Notes: generated from the letters alone by a model not told the origin. A DNA stretch of 64,000 nt from Candidatus Hemicellulosilyticus sp. P3 (GCA_001543385.1 LPNH01000014.1:58457-122456), one strand, 5' to 3'. Numbered from the stretch's first letter, positions 1 through 8,391 are shown. Program-made: numbers and translations.

Positions 1-90
1 TTTGCCACCCGCCCGCTTGACCCTTGTTCCAGACTTGCCGGCGCTGGCCGGCGAACCTGTTAGCAGGCTTCGGCGAGTGGAATGACGATG

Positions 91-98
91 CAAAGGTA
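91..98 (-). promoter_or_regulatory. Bacteroidota -7 promoter element reading off the left edge
   Basis: The minus strand reads TACCTTTG, an exact match to the Bacteroidota -7 consensus TAnnTTTG. It points leftward, so it should drive a gene that starts beyond the left edge. Bases 1-90 would be its leader; I see no start codon with a convincing reading frame there. Confidence 0.5.
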
Positions 99-132
99 CA
101 AAAAAATCAATAAGAGCAGGGGCGGGAGGGGT

Positions 133-166
133 AAAAAAACCGCACCTGCGCGGGCGCAGGTGCGGT
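133..166 (-). terminator. Rho-independent terminator, minus strand
   Basis: A perfect 12-bp GC-rich stem (139-150 pairs with 155-166) closes a CGGG loop. It is followed on the minus strand by seven T residues (the A-run at 133-139). It could end a long transcript from the sigma factor gene at 568-1158 or from the reading-frame remnant at 243-509. Confidence 0.75.
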
Positions 167-242
167 TCAAGATCAGGAAGGGATGGCGGGAGTCACCGCC
201 CCGGCAGGGAAGCAGGAGGCCTGCGTCGGGCTTGCCGGAGAG

Positions 243-509
243 CTAATTTAAACAGATCCGTAACTTCACCTTTTGCGTGGTGATGTGCTGGCAGCAGCGG
301 GCGAAGTCGAGGATGTTTTGTACAACTTGTTGCGGGGGTTGTACCGGCGATGCTTCTGATTTCAATGATGTATTGGTGCCTGGCTCTTCCGTCAAGGGAA
401 GGAAATCGTAGTCATGCTTCATACACGCCTGAATTAAGTTGGACAGTTTCTGTTTGGGCTGTCTGCCCTGATTGAGACAGCTTTTATAGTAACTGACGAG
501 GGAGGCGAA
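243..509 (-). pseudogene. Open reading frame remnant without a start codon
   Basis: A minus-strand frame stays open for about 88 codons between an upstream TAA (510-512) and a TAG at 243-245. It has no ATG, GTG or TTG near its upstream end. The first in-frame ATG is at 422 and would leave only 59 residues. The composition is protein-like, with a Gln/Pro-rich middle and a Cys/His-containing C terminus. I do not recognise a family. It could be the 3' end of a decayed gene or chance. The rest of bases 1-567 holds only the promoter and two hairpins listed separately. Confidence 0.25.
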
Positions 510-532
510 TTATTGCCTCCCTCGTATTTTTT
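496..532 (+). terminator. Rho-independent terminator, plus strand
   Basis: An 11-bp perfect stem (496-506 pairs with 515-525) with an 8-base AT-rich loop is followed by ATTTTTT. The T-run is on the plus strand, although no convincing plus-strand gene precedes it. It lies just beyond the 3' end of the minus-strand sigma factor gene, where it could still act as an mRNA-stabilising hairpin. Confidence 0.55.
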
Positions 533-567
533 AACATTTATATGGGATCGGGCGCGGGCGGAGCCGG

Positions 568-1158
568 CTATAGCTCGATGTACATGTCATTTTCCTGGGC
601 GAGGCGGCGCAGGTTGATGATGGCGTAGCGCATGCGGCCGAGGGCGGTGTTGATGCTGACTCCGGTGCGGGCGGCGATGTCTTTGAAGTCGCATTTGCCG
701 TAGTGGCGCAGGATGACGACACGGCGCTGCTCGGGGGGGAGCATCTTGACGAGTTTGCGGATGCTCTGGCTGGTCTGTTTGCGCATGATGGCGTGCTCGA
801 CGTTTTCTTCTTCGATGCGAAGGGTGTCGACGACGTTGCACTCGGGACGGTTGGGGACGAGGGGCATCTTGTTGTTGCGGCGGTAGTAGTCGACGATGAG
901 GTTGTGGGCGATGCGCATGACCCAATGGATGAATTTGTTTTCGTCTTTGTAGACGCCCTGGCTGAGGGTCATGACGACTTTGAAGAAGGTGTCTTGGAAG
1001 ATGTCGTCGGCCATGTCTTTGTCTTTGACGACGGAGAAGATGTAGCCGTAGACTTTTGCCTGGTAGCGCGCGAGCAATTCCTCGAAGCAGGAATAATCAC
1101 CGTTCTTGTAACCTTTTATCAGCTCGTTGTCAGTGAGCGCTTTTAATGACTGGTCCAT
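568..1158 (-). CDS. ECF-type RNA polymerase sigma factor
   Basis: A 196-residue protein with the two-domain layout of extracytoplasmic-function sigma factors. Region 2 (about residues 20-95) includes the core-binding DxFQDTFFKV-like stretch and HWVMRIAHNLIVDYYRR. Region 4 (about 130-185) carries the helix-turn-helix LPPEQRRVVILRHY then DIAARTGVSINTALGRMRYA. ECF factors direct RNA polymerase to stress or envelope promoters. No anti-sigma factor gene is adjacent: miaA lies upstream on the same strand and no membrane protein follows. It therefore resembles stand-alone Bacteroidota sigma factors rather than a SusCD-linked pair. A TACCTTTG promoter lies about 80 bases upstream of the start, so it is probably transcribed separately from miaA. 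The family call is firm; the regulon is unknown. Confidence 0.93.
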   Translation of the reverse strand: MDQSLKALTDNELIKGYKNGDYSCFEELLARYQAKVYGYIFSVVKDKDMADDIFQDTFFKVVMTLSQGVYKDENKFIHWVMRIAHNLIVDYYRRNNKMPLVPNRPECNVVDTLRIEEENVEHAIMRKQTSQSIRKLVKMLPPEQRRVVILRHYGKCDFKDIAARTGVSINTALGRMRYAIINLRRLAQENDMYIEL

Positions 1159-1239
1159 AGGACTTGAGGTGTGGGGGTTAGAAACTGATAATTATTTCCC
1201 GATGGCTACAGTTTTGGTGAAACGAAAGGATCTCAGGTG

Positions 1240-1247
1240 CAAAGGTA
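1240..1247 (-). promoter_or_regulatory. Promoter -7 element for the sigma factor gene
   Basis: The minus strand reads TACCTTTG, matching TAnnTTTG. It lies between the miaA stop (1308) and the sigma factor start (1158), giving a leader of roughly 75 bases. Confidence 0.7.
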
Positions 1248-1307
1248 CAAATTTATTGTCAATGGACAAGGGGTGTACGGATGTTTTTTATTTTTAGTAT
1301 GCCTTTG

Positions 1308-2228
1308 TCAAAAAAAATTGCGGAGGATTTGCGACGCGAGGTTTTCGGTGCCGTCGCGGCCGTCGAGCCAATGGATGGCGACGCCGTGGCGCTCCATGTG
1401 GCGCAGGTAGGTCATCTGGCGCTTGGCGAAGCGGCGGATGTCGCGAAAGAGGGTGTCGTACATCTGCCCGTAGGTGCATTCACCAAGCAGGTAGGCGGTG
1501 AGGTGGCGGTATTCGAGGCCGTAGCGTTTGAGGCGGTCGGAGGGGACGCCGGCGGCAAGGAGTGAACGCACTTCGTCGACCATGCCGGACTGGAGGCGCT
1601 GCAGGAGGCGCCACTCGATGCGGCGGACGAGGATGTCGCGGGGGAAGGTGACGGCGAAGACGAGGTGGTCCATGGGGGGCATGACGACGTGGTGGCCGGG
1701 GTGGCGCAAGGCGTATTCCTGTATTTCGAGGGCACGGACGAGGCGGTCGCGGTCGTCGGTGTCGGTGTGGTTGTGGAGGGCGACGAGGGAGGAGAGGCGA
1801 CGGATGAGCTCTGCGTCGCTGAGATGGGCGACGCTGGCACGGAAGGCGGCGTCGACGGGGGCGTGGGAGAGCGGAAAGCTGCGAACAACGGCGTCGACGT
1901 AGAGGCCGCTGCCGCCGCAGAGGATGGGGAGACGGCCGGCGGAGACGACGGAACGGAAGGCGCGGAGGAAGTCGTTCTGGAACTGGTAGAGGTTGTATTC
2001 GTAGCCGGGGTCGTGGATGTCGATGAGGTGGTGGCGGACGGCAGGACCGCCTTCGGTGTATTCGGAGAGGTCTTTGCCGGTGCCGAGGTCCATGCCGCGG
2101 AAGACCTGGCGCGAGTCGGCGCTGATAATCTCACCACCGAGGGCACGGGCCAGCACGACGGCGAGCGAGGTTTTGCCGCTGGCTGTCGGACCGGTGACGG
2201 TGAGCAGGCGCTGGAGCTGGTCAGTCAA
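1308..2228 (-). CDS. miaA: tRNA dimethylallyltransferase
   Basis: MiaA transfers a dimethylallyl group to the N6 of adenosine 37 in tRNAs that read UNN codons. The N terminus has the P-loop GPTASGKT (about residues 13-20), followed by ISADSRQVFRGMDLGTGK, a MiaA substrate-binding signature. Further on are LCGGSGLYVDA and the C-terminal RRFAKRQMTYLR motif. The frame stays open upstream of the homology, but those residues are low-complexity and come from antisense to the neighbouring gene. I place the start at TTG 2228, which gives 306 residues, the usual family length. This start overlaps the stop of the PorE-like gene by eight bases, which suggests translational coupling. An alternative start cannot be excluded. 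Confidence 0.93.
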   Translation of the reverse strand: MTDQLQRLLTVTGPTASGKTSLAVVLARALGGEIISADSRQVFRGMDLGTGKDLSEYTEGGPAVRHHLIDIHDPGYEYNLYQFQNDFLRAFRSVVSAGRLPILCGGSGLYVDAVVRSFPLSHAPVDAAFRASVAHLSDAELIRRLSSLVALHNHTDTDDRDRLVRALEIQEYALRHPGHHVVMPPMDHLVFAVTFPRDILVRRIEWRLLQRLQSGMVDEVRSLLAAGVPSDRLKRYGLEYRHLTAYLLGECTYGQMYDTLFRDIRRFAKRQMTYLRHMERHGVAIHWLDGRDGTENLASQILRNFF

Positions 2229-4887
2229 GGAAGAAGAGTTTGCCGCTCTTTTTGTCGAATTCGTAGCCGCCGAAACGGGAGAGGCCGCTGCGGTTGATGG
2301 TGAATTTGTAGTCGACACCTTTGACGACGACGACTTCGACGTTGGCCAGCTTGCGCGGGCCTATCTGCATTTCTTTGAAGATGACGGTGGCTTTGTCGAG
2401 GATGTTGCCCTCGGGGTCGAAGGCGTTGTCGCGCTCGGGGAAGTCTTCTTTGTTGATACGGCGCTGGTAGAGGAGGCTCATGGCTTCTTCCCAGGCGATG
2501 GCGACGGGCTCGGGGAAACGCTCGTCGATGAGCATGGGCATGCGGGCGCCGTTGACGATGCAGGAGATTTCACCTTTGGAGGAGTGTATCATGGCGACGG
2601 GGAGCATGTTTTCGTCGTGGATGATGGCGACCTCTTCGGCGGACTCTTCAAGCGGCTTGTTGACGAGGTCGATGATTTTGCCGTCTTCGGTCTGCCGCAC
2701 GAGGGGCGTGTCGGAGCTCATGTTGTCGACGACACGGCGCGGCACGTAGTCGGTGCGGAGGATCTGGAATTCGATGCGGCGGTTGAGCTGGTGGGCCACC
2801 TCGCGGTAGTCGTCGCCAGGGAGGCGGTTGATGTAGTCGCATTCGAGGGTGGTGCCGGCGGAGAAGTTGTAGGCACGGCCGCCGCGACGGACGGTGATGT
2901 CGCGGTCGAGGGTGCGGGGCATGCGCTCGGCGTAGCCTTTGGCCACGAGACGGTCACGCTCGATGCCGCGCGAGACGAGGTAGTCGACGACGGACTGGGC
3001 CCGCCGCTGGGAGAGGGTGTCGTTGGTGAGGCCGATGAAGGGCTGGCAGTCGGTGTGGGCACGGATCTCGACGACGATGTCGGGGTTGTTCATCATGACG
3101 AGGTAGAGGTCCATGAGGGAGTCCATGAATTCTTCTTTGAGGTCCCATTTGGAGAGGTCGTAGCGTATCTCGGGCAGCACGACGGGCTGTTTGGGGACGG
3201 GCTCGATGCGCATGTCGTGGACGATGTCTTTGTCGGTGGTGTAGCCCCGGGTGCTCTCGGACTCTTCGAGGGTGAAGTAGTCGACTTTGGAGACGAAGAG
3301 TTTGTAGATGACGTCGCGACGGACCCGGTCGGTGCCGAAGCGGTAGAAGCCTTTTTTGTCGGTGTAGACCTCGCTCTCGCTGCCGTCAGAACCGACGAGG
3401 AGGATGCGGGCGCCCTCGACGAGCTGCATGGATTTTTCGTCGCGCACGATGCCTTCGATGCTGTAGCGCAAGGGGGGAAGCTCGAAGTAGAAGAGGTCGT
3501 CGTGCAGCTGGCCTATTTTTTTGCCTTTGTTGTCGATCTTGGGGTTATGGGGGTCGTCGAAGGGACGGTTGGAGGAGAAGTAGCCTCGCTCTATCATGTA
3601 GTGGGTGGAGGAGGGGTAGTAGATGATGCTCATCTCGTCGTAGGAGGAGTTGATGGGCACGCCCAGGTTTTGGGGCTTGGTGCAGCGGGTGCCGCGTATC
3701 GCGGTGCAGAAGAGGTCCTGGCCGCCGACACCGGGCAGGCCGTTGGAGGAGAAGTAGAGGAGGGTGTCGTCGCGCAGCACGGGGAAGACTTCGCGGCCGG
3801 CGGTGTTGACGACGCTGCCGAGGTTGACGGGCTTGCCGAAGTCGTCGGCCTGCGACGGACGGGTGGCCACCCAGAGGTCGTAGTCGCCGGAGCCACCGGG
3901 CATGTCGGAGGAGAAGTAGAGGGTGAGCCCGTCGCTGGTGACGGCAGGATAGAGGTAGTTGTAGGCGGTGTCGCCCAGCTCGATGCGCACGGCGGGCTCC
4001 CACTCGGCGGAGGGAGCGTCGCTGTCGGATCTGCCTTTTTTCTTGCTTTTGCGGTCTTTGGCATCGGCGGCGGATTTGCTGGTGACGTAGATGTAGCAGC
4101 CCTGGGTCTGGTTGCGGCGGGCGTCGCAACGCGAGAAGTAGACGGTACGGCCGTCGGGGGAGAAGCAGGCTTCGCCTTCGTTGGCGGGGCTGTTGATGCG
4201 GCCGTCTTTCTCGAAGCGCTCGGGGGTGGCGGACCAGTTGCCTTTGCGGTCGCGGAAGACGTGGTAGAGGTCGGAGAAGGCCTGGCCGGTCCAGGCGTCG
4301 ATGGCGGCGTCGGCCTCGTCGTCGATGCGCGAGGAGGTGAAGACGAGACGGTTGGTGTCGGCACCCATGAAACGCGGCGCCCAGTCATTGTATTCGGTGT
4401 TCCAGCTGTCGAGGCGTTTCATGACGTGGCGGGTGCGGTTGGCGAAGAGCTCGCCGACGTAGGCCAGCGAGTTGAGACGCGAGACGGCATATTTGTCGTT
4501 GGGAGCGATCTCGATGTAGCGCTTGTAGCTCTCTTCGGCTTCTTCGAGCTTGTTTTCGAAGCGGTACATCTCGGCGAGGTAGAAGTATATTTTCGGCTCG
4601 GTGGTGTAGAATTTGCTGCCGACGAGCTGCCGGTAGATGTGCTCCGCCTTGGGGAAGTTGTTCATCAGGCGGTAGCATTCGGCCATCTGGAAGTAAAGGC
4701 GGTTTTTCTCTATCTTGTTGCCTTTGATGCTACCGTAGGCCTCTTCGTATTTTGCAAGGGCGGCTATGTATTGCTTTTGGTCGAACAGTGCGTCCGCTTT
4801 TTGGGCAAGGGACTTTGACTGGGCCAGCGCCGCGGCCGCCAAAGTGACCATGAGGAGCAGGACAATGCCTTTCTTAGCCGTTTTCAT
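2221..4887 (-). CDS. PorE-like TPR/PD40/OmpA outer-membrane protein with a retropepsin-like tail
   Basis: An 888-residue exported protein with signal peptide MKTAKKGIVLLLMVTLAAAA. TPR-like repeats occupy about residues 28-150. PD40/WD40-type beta-propeller repeats follow (about 165-450) with recurring FSPDGRTVYFSR-, DGLTLYFSSD- and YFSSNG-type motifs. Next comes a carboxypeptidase-regulatory-like segment (about 475-560), then an OmpA peptidoglycan-binding domain (about 575-720) with VEIRAHTDCQ and LSQRRAQSVVDYLVSRGI. This is the architecture of PorE, a type IX secretion component that ties the machine to peptidoglycan, although related proteins occur without that system. After OmpA there are about 165 extra residues. 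The last 120 look like a retropepsin-fold domain (NGARMPMLIDERF, then IGPRKLANVEVVVV and a closing RSGLSRFGGYEFD) with the catalytic DTGA altered to DERF. The function in this organism is inferred. Confidence 0.85.
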   Translation of the reverse strand: MKTAKKGIVLLLMVTLAAAALAQSKSLAQKADALFDQKQYIAALAKYEEAYGSIKGNKIEKNRLYFQMAECYRLMNNFPKAEHIYRQLVGSKFYTTEPKIYFYLAEMYRFENKLEEAEESYKRYIEIAPNDKYAVSRLNSLAYVGELFANRTRHVMKRLDSWNTEYNDWAPRFMGADTNRLVFTSSRIDDEADAAIDAWTGQAFSDLYHVFRDRKGNWSATPERFEKDGRINSPANEGEACFSPDGRTVYFSRCDARRNQTQGCYIYVTSKSAADAKDRKSKKKGRSDSDAPSAEWEPAVRIELGDTAYNYLYPAVTSDGLTLYFSSDMPGGSGDYDLWVATRPSQADDFGKPVNLGSVVNTAGREVFPVLRDDTLLYFSSNGLPGVGGQDLFCTAIRGTRCTKPQNLGVPINSSYDEMSIIYYPSSTHYMIERGYFSSNRPFDDPHNPKIDNKGKKIGQLHDDLFYFELPPLRYSIEGIVRDEKSMQLVEGARILLVGSDGSESEVYTDKKGFYRFGTDRVRRDVIYKLFVSKVDYFTLEESESTRGYTTDKDIVHDMRIEPVPKQPVVLPEIRYDLSKWDLKEEFMDSLMDLYLVMMNNPDIVVEIRAHTDCQPFIGLTNDTLSQRRAQSVVDYLVSRGIERDRLVAKGYAERMPRTLDRDITVRRGGRAYNFSAGTTLECDYINRLPGDDYREVAHQLNRRIEFQILRTDYVPRRVVDNMSSDTPLVRQTEDGKIIDLVNKPLEESAEEVAIIHDENMLPVAMIHSSKGEISCIVNGARMPMLIDERFPEPVAIAWEEAMSLLYQRRINKEDFPERDNAFDPEGNILDKATVIFKEMQIGPRKLANVEVVVVKGVDYKFTINRSGLSRFGGYEFDKKSGKLFFLD

Positions 4888-4980
4888 ATTGTCAGTTTGT
4901 GTTGATCTGTTTCTTATTTATATAAATGTCAAACAGTTGCAGCACTTTTACGGTTTAAAGCGATGCACTGAAAGGACTTG

Positions 4981-4988
4981 CTAAGATA
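4981..4988 (-). promoter_or_regulatory. Probable promoter for the PorE-like gene
   Basis: The minus strand reads TATCTTAG, one mismatch from TAnnTTTG. A TTTG about 20 bases upstream fits the -33 element. It lies about 95 bases before the ATG at 4887. Confidence 0.4.
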
Positions 4989-5018
4989 CATATATTTTTC
5001 CGAATGAGCAAATCAGGC

Positions 5019-5777
5019 TCAGAGGGGGGATCGATGCAGGAAGGGGTAGTCGATGCCGAAAACCTGCCTGACGGTGGCAGGGGTGAGGCCGTCGTGCATG
5101 GGGCCCTGGTAATGGATGCGGCGGTTGTGGAGGAGGAGGAGCGAGGGGCAGTAGCGGTAGGCAAGGTTGAGGTCGTGCATGACGATGAGGATGGTTTTAC
5201 GCCGGCTGCGGTTGATGTCGCTCAGCAGCTCCATGATTTCGAACTGGTGGGCTATGTCCAGATTGGAGGTGGGCTCGTCGAAGAGCATGACGGGGGTGTC
5301 CTGGGCCAGGGCACGGGCTATCATGACTCGCTGCCACTCGCCGCCGCTCATCTCGTGGGGCTTGGAGAGACGGTGCTCCCAGGTGTGGGTGAGGCGCATG
5401 CAGCGCTCGACGATGGCCCAGTCGCGCCGAGACTCGTTTTGCAGCCGGCGCTGGTAGGGGTTGCGGCCCATCAGCACTGTCTCGAAGGCGGAGAACTCGA
5501 AGTCGGTGTGGCTGTGCTGGCGCACCATGGAGATTTGCCGGGCCAGCTGCCGTGTGGTGTAGCGGCGGATGTCGGTGCCGCCGACGAGGACGGCGCCACG
5601 CTGCGGCTGCAGGAGGTTGCCGATGCAGCGCAGCAGGGTGGTCTTGCCGCATCCGTTGAGGCCCATGAGGGCGTACATGCCGCCCTGCTCGATGTCGGCG
5701 CAGATGTCGCTGAGGACCTGCTTTGTGCCGAAGGCGCAGTCAAGGTGTTGTATGGATATCATGGGGGAGGCTGTCAT
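5019..5777 (-). CDS. ABC transporter ATPase, FecE/BtuD type
   Basis: A 252-residue cytoplasmic ATPase that would power uptake of an iron-siderophore, haem or cobalamin together with the permease encoded just upstream. Visible motifs are Walker A GLNGCGKTTL (about residues 38-47), a Q-loop region around MVRQHSHTD, ABC signature MSGGEWQRV, Walker B VMLFDEPTSNLD and switch histidine VMHDLNLAY. The start at 5777 is chosen because its ATG overlaps the permease TGA as ATGA, and the frame upstream is only antisense to other genes. A second ATG at 5762 is possible. Substrate specificity cannot be read from the ATPase, and no periplasmic binding protein or TonB receptor gene lies beside it. Confidence 0.92.
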   Translation of the reverse strand: MTASPMISIQHLDCAFGTKQVLSDICADIEQGGMYALMGLNGCGKTTLLRCIGNLLQPQRGAVLVGGTDIRRYTTRQLARQISMVRQHSHTDFEFSAFETVLMGRNPYQRRLQNESRRDWAIVERCMRLTHTWEHRLSKPHEMSGGEWQRVMIARALAQDTPVMLFDEPTSNLDIAHQFEIMELLSDINRSRRKTILIVMHDLNLAYRYCPSLLLLHNRRIHYQGPMHDGLTPATVRQVFGIDYPFLHRSPL

Positions 5778-6721
5778 AGGGCCTGTTTGCTGCGGTAGAG
5801 GAGGTAGATGAAGAGGGGGGCGCCGACGAGGGCCGTCAGACTGCCGACGGGCAGCTCGCCGGGTTGGAGCACGGTGCGGGCGAGGGTGTCGCAGAGCAGG
5901 ACGAAGATGCCGCCGACGACGATGCTGTAGGGCAGCACCCGACGGTTGTCGGGACCGACGAGCAGCCGCACGCAGTGGGGCACGACGAGACCTACGAAGC
6001 CGATGACACCGGAGCAGCTCACGGTGAAGGAGATCATCAGGGTGGTGGCAAGGAGGAGGCGTTTTTTGACTTTTTCGACTTCCACGCCCATGCTCTGGGC
6101 TTCTTCCGAGCCTACCAACAGGAGGTTGAGGTCGCGGGCGTGGCGCAAGACGACGAGGACGCCCAGCACGACGACGGGAAGCAGGGTGAGGACGGCGCCC
6201 CAGGTGGCGCCGGAGAAGCTGCCCATGGTCCAGAAGATGATGCTTTCCATTTTGTCTTGGTGGAGGACCATGAGCAATGACACCAGGGCCGCGATGAGGA
6301 AGGTGAGGCAGACCCCGGTGAGCAGGAGCGTGGTGCTGTGGAGCCGGTTGCCGATGGTGGCGATGCGGTAGATGAGCCAGATGGTCAGCAGCGCACTGAC
6401 GAGGGCACAGCCGCCGATGCCGAGAAGGGAGTGCTGCAGCCCCGCGACGATGGCGACGGCGGCGCCAAGGGATGCGCCGGAGGAGATGCCCAGCACGTAG
6501 GGGTCGGTGAGGGAGTTGCGGAAGATGGCTTGGTAGGAGGCGCCGGAGACGGAGAGGGCGGCACCGGCAAGGACGCAGAGCAGTATGCGGGGCAGACGCA
6601 GGTTGAGGAATACGGGCGACCGCCACAGTTCGTCCCAACTGAGACGGACGGCGCCCATGGCGGCACTCGCGGCCATCAGGAGGAGGAGCGCAAGGAGGAG
6701 GTATGGCAGCAGACGTTTCAT
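5774..6721 (-). CDS. FecCD/BtuC-family ABC permease
   Basis: A 315-residue hydrophobic protein with about nine to ten membrane segments, starting MKRLLPYLLLALLLLMAASA. Family hallmarks include RLPRILLCVLAGAALSVSG, the DPYVLGISSGASLGA motif, GFVGLVVPHCVRLLVGPDNR near the ATPase-coupling loop, and a closing ELPVGSLTALVGAPLFIYLL. It forms the channel of an iron/haem/cobalamin importer with the downstream ATPase. Its ATG overlaps the dapB TGA as ATGA, so the three genes form one tightly coupled operon. The binding protein is missing locally and must be encoded elsewhere. Family call firm, substrate unknown. Confidence 0.93.
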   Translation of the reverse strand: MKRLLPYLLLALLLLMAASAAMGAVRLSWDELWRSPVFLNLRLPRILLCVLAGAALSVSGASYQAIFRNSLTDPYVLGISSGASLGAAVAIVAGLQHSLLGIGGCALVSALLTIWLIYRIATIGNRLHSTTLLLTGVCLTFLIAALVSLLMVLHQDKMESIIFWTMGSFSGATWGAVLTLLPVVVLGVLVVLRHARDLNLLLVGSEEAQSMGVEVEKVKKRLLLATTLMISFTVSCSGVIGFVGLVVPHCVRLLVGPDNRRVLPYSIVVGGIFVLLCDTLARTVLQPGELPVGSLTALVGAPLFIYLLYRSKQAL

Positions 6722-7410
6722 GCCTCGGAGAGGAGATCGCCCATGGTGTAGAAACCTTTGCGGCCGTGGAGGTATTCGGCGGCGACGAGGGCGCCGACGG
6801 CCAGCCCGCGGCGGCTTTTGGCGCTGTGGCGCAAGGTGAGGGTGTCGTCGTCGCTGTCGTAGACGACCTCGTGGATGCCTGCGACCTCGCCTTCGCGGAT
6901 GGAGACGATGCCGGAAGGGGGAAGGCAGCCGGCACGGCAGGCCTGGTTGATGTCGTGCGCCAGGGCGAGGGCGGTGCCGCTGGGCGCATCGAGTTTGTGG
7001 ATGTGGTGGGTCTCGCTGAGCGCGACACGGTATTCGGGATGGGCGGCCATGAGGGCGGCCAGCCGGCGGTTGAGCTCGAACATGATGTTCATGCCGATGC
7101 TGAAGTTGGAGGCGACGAGGAGGGCTTGGCCGTGTTCGCGGCAGCGGGCGGCAAGGGCGTCGAGGCGGTCGTACCAGCCTGTGGTGCCGCAGACAACGGG
7201 CAGGTTGAGCCCGAAGCAGCGTTCGATGTTGCGGACGGCGCAGGATGGCTGGGTGAACTCAAGGGCGATGTCGCAGCGCCGCAGGGCGTCGGCGTGGCGG
7301 CGCCAGTCGTCGTCGCTGTCGACGATGCAGTGTATGGTGTGGCCCCGCTGCGGCGCCAGCGTCTCGAGGGCATGGCCCATTTTGCCGTATCCTATCAGTG
7401 CTATGTTCAT
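6718..7410 (-). CDS. dapB: 4-hydroxy-tetrahydrodipicolinate reductase
   Basis: DapB reduces hydroxytetrahydrodipicolinate with NAD(P)H in the lysine and meso-diaminopimelate pathway that supplies peptidoglycan. The 230-residue protein opens with the Rossmann motif IALIGYGKMG. It then has DIALEFTQPS and VVCGTTGW (nucleotide-binding loop), SNFSIGMNIMFEL, and the catalytic ETHHIHKLDAPSGTA segment with its His and Lys. The start at 7410 follows the recognisable N terminus; the longer open frame upstream is antisense to the radical SAM gene. It is the first gene of an operon with the two ABC importer genes, an unusual pairing of amino-acid biosynthesis with metal or cofactor uptake. A good promoter lies 26 bases upstream. 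Confidence 0.95.
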   Translation of the reverse strand: MNIALIGYGKMGHALETLAPQRGHTIHCIVDSDDDWRRHADALRRCDIALEFTQPSCAVRNIERCFGLNLPVVCGTTGWYDRLDALAARCREHGQALLVASNFSIGMNIMFELNRRLAALMAAHPEYRVALSETHHIHKLDAPSGTALALAHDINQACRAGCLPPSGIVSIREGEVAGIHEVVYDSDDDTLTLRHSAKSRRGLAVGALVAAEYLHGRKGFYTMGDLLSEA

Positions 7411-7435
7411 GGGTGGTGTCGGTGGAAGGAGGGTG

Positions 7436-7443
7436 CAAAGATA
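7436..7443 (-). promoter_or_regulatory. Promoter -7 element for dapB operon
   Basis: The minus strand reads TATCTTTG, an exact TAnnTTTG match, 26 bases before the dapB ATG. It separates the dapB-ABC operon from the radical SAM gene upstream. Confidence 0.7.
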
Positions 7444-7465
7444 AGCATTTTTGTGCGACGGCGGA

Positions 7466-8386
7466 TCAGGGCAGCGCACGTCGACGCAGCTCTGCGTCGA
7501 CGAGCTGCACGACTTCTTCGTTGCGCACAAGGCGGCCGTCGGGATGGCGCCAGCTGTGACCGGGCTGCGCCTGAAAGCGGGGCGGCACCTCGCCGGCGTA
7601 GCGCTCGATGACGATGTCGGGCCGCAGGCGCTGACGGAAGTCGCAGACGAGGCTGATGTAGTCCTGCAGGGTGAAGGGGGTGACGGAGACGAGGCCTTGC
7701 TCAAGCTGCCGCTGCAGGAGGCTGCCACGCAGTATCTGCAGCTGGTGCAGCTTGAGGGTCTCGATGGGGAGCCGGCTGAGGATGTCGGCTTCGCGCAACA
7801 TGTCGCCGCGGCTTTCGCCAGGCAGCCCGAGGATGAGGTGGGCTCCGCAATGGATGCCACGACGACGGGTGCGGCGGATGGCGTCGCAGGCGACGGCGAA
7901 GGTGTGGCCCCGGCGGATGAGCTGCAATGTGCGGTCGTAGCAACTCTCGACGCCGTATTCGACGGCGACGTAGTGGCGGGCGGAGAGGGAGGCTATGTAA
8001 TCGAGGGTGGCGTCGTCGACGCAGTCGGGGCGCGTGCCTATGACCAAGCCGGCTACAGCGGGATGGCTCAACGCCTCGCCGTAGCGTTGCCGAAGGACTT
8101 CGAGCGGGGCGTAGGTGTTGCTGTAGGCCTGGAAGTAGGCAAGGTAGCGGACGGCGTTGCGGTAGCGCCGACGGTGGAAGGCGATGCCTTCGTCTATCTG
8201 GCGGGTGATGCTTTTGTACGGCTGGCAGTAGGAGGGGTTGAAGGCGTCGTTGACACAGAAGGTGCACCCCTGCCGGCCCAGTGTGCCGTCGCGGTTGGGA
8301 CAGGTGAAGCCTGCGTCGATGGAGAGTTTCTGGACACGGCATCCGAAGAGCTGCCGCAGACGGTCGGCGTAGCGGGTGTAGGGCAT
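7466..8386 (-). CDS. YhcC/TIGR01212-type radical SAM protein
   Basis: A 306-residue radical SAM enzyme. The N-terminal KLSIDAGFTCPNRDGT followed by GRQGCTFC carries the characteristic cysteine set of the TIGR01212 (YhcC) family, which would bind a 4Fe-4S cluster. GTRPDCVDDATLDYIA and VEYGVESCYDRTL continue the TIM-barrel motifs, and HLILGLPGESR is a family signature. The biochemical role of the family is not established; it lies near tRNA or redox genes in several genomes. It begins five bases after the recQ stop, so the two are probably co-transcribed. Confidence 0.9.
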   Translation of the reverse strand: MPYTRYADRLRQLFGCRVQKLSIDAGFTCPNRDGTLGRQGCTFCVNDAFNPSYCQPYKSITRQIDEGIAFHRRRYRNAVRYLAYFQAYSNTYAPLEVLRQRYGEALSHPAVAGLVIGTRPDCVDDATLDYIASLSARHYVAVEYGVESCYDRTLQLIRRGHTFAVACDAIRRTRRRGIHCGAHLILGLPGESRGDMLREADILSRLPIETLKLHQLQILRGSLLQRQLEQGLVSVTPFTLQDYISLVCDFRQRLRPDIVIERYAGEVPPRFQAQPGHSWRHPDGRLVRNEEVVQLVDAELRRRALP

Positions 8387-8391
8387 GGCGG

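Noticed and set aside
2017-4818. A 933-codon plus-strand frame antisense to the PorE-like gene
   Set aside because: Composition is extreme Val/Asp/Gly/Glu, as expected for the reverse complement of a GC-rich gene, and the minus strand has clear domains.
5777-7028. The long frame joined upstream of the ABC ATPase (open to 7028)
   Set aside because: Residues before 5777 are Arg/His/Pro-rich antisense-frame sequence of the permease and dapB. The ATGA overlap marks the real start.
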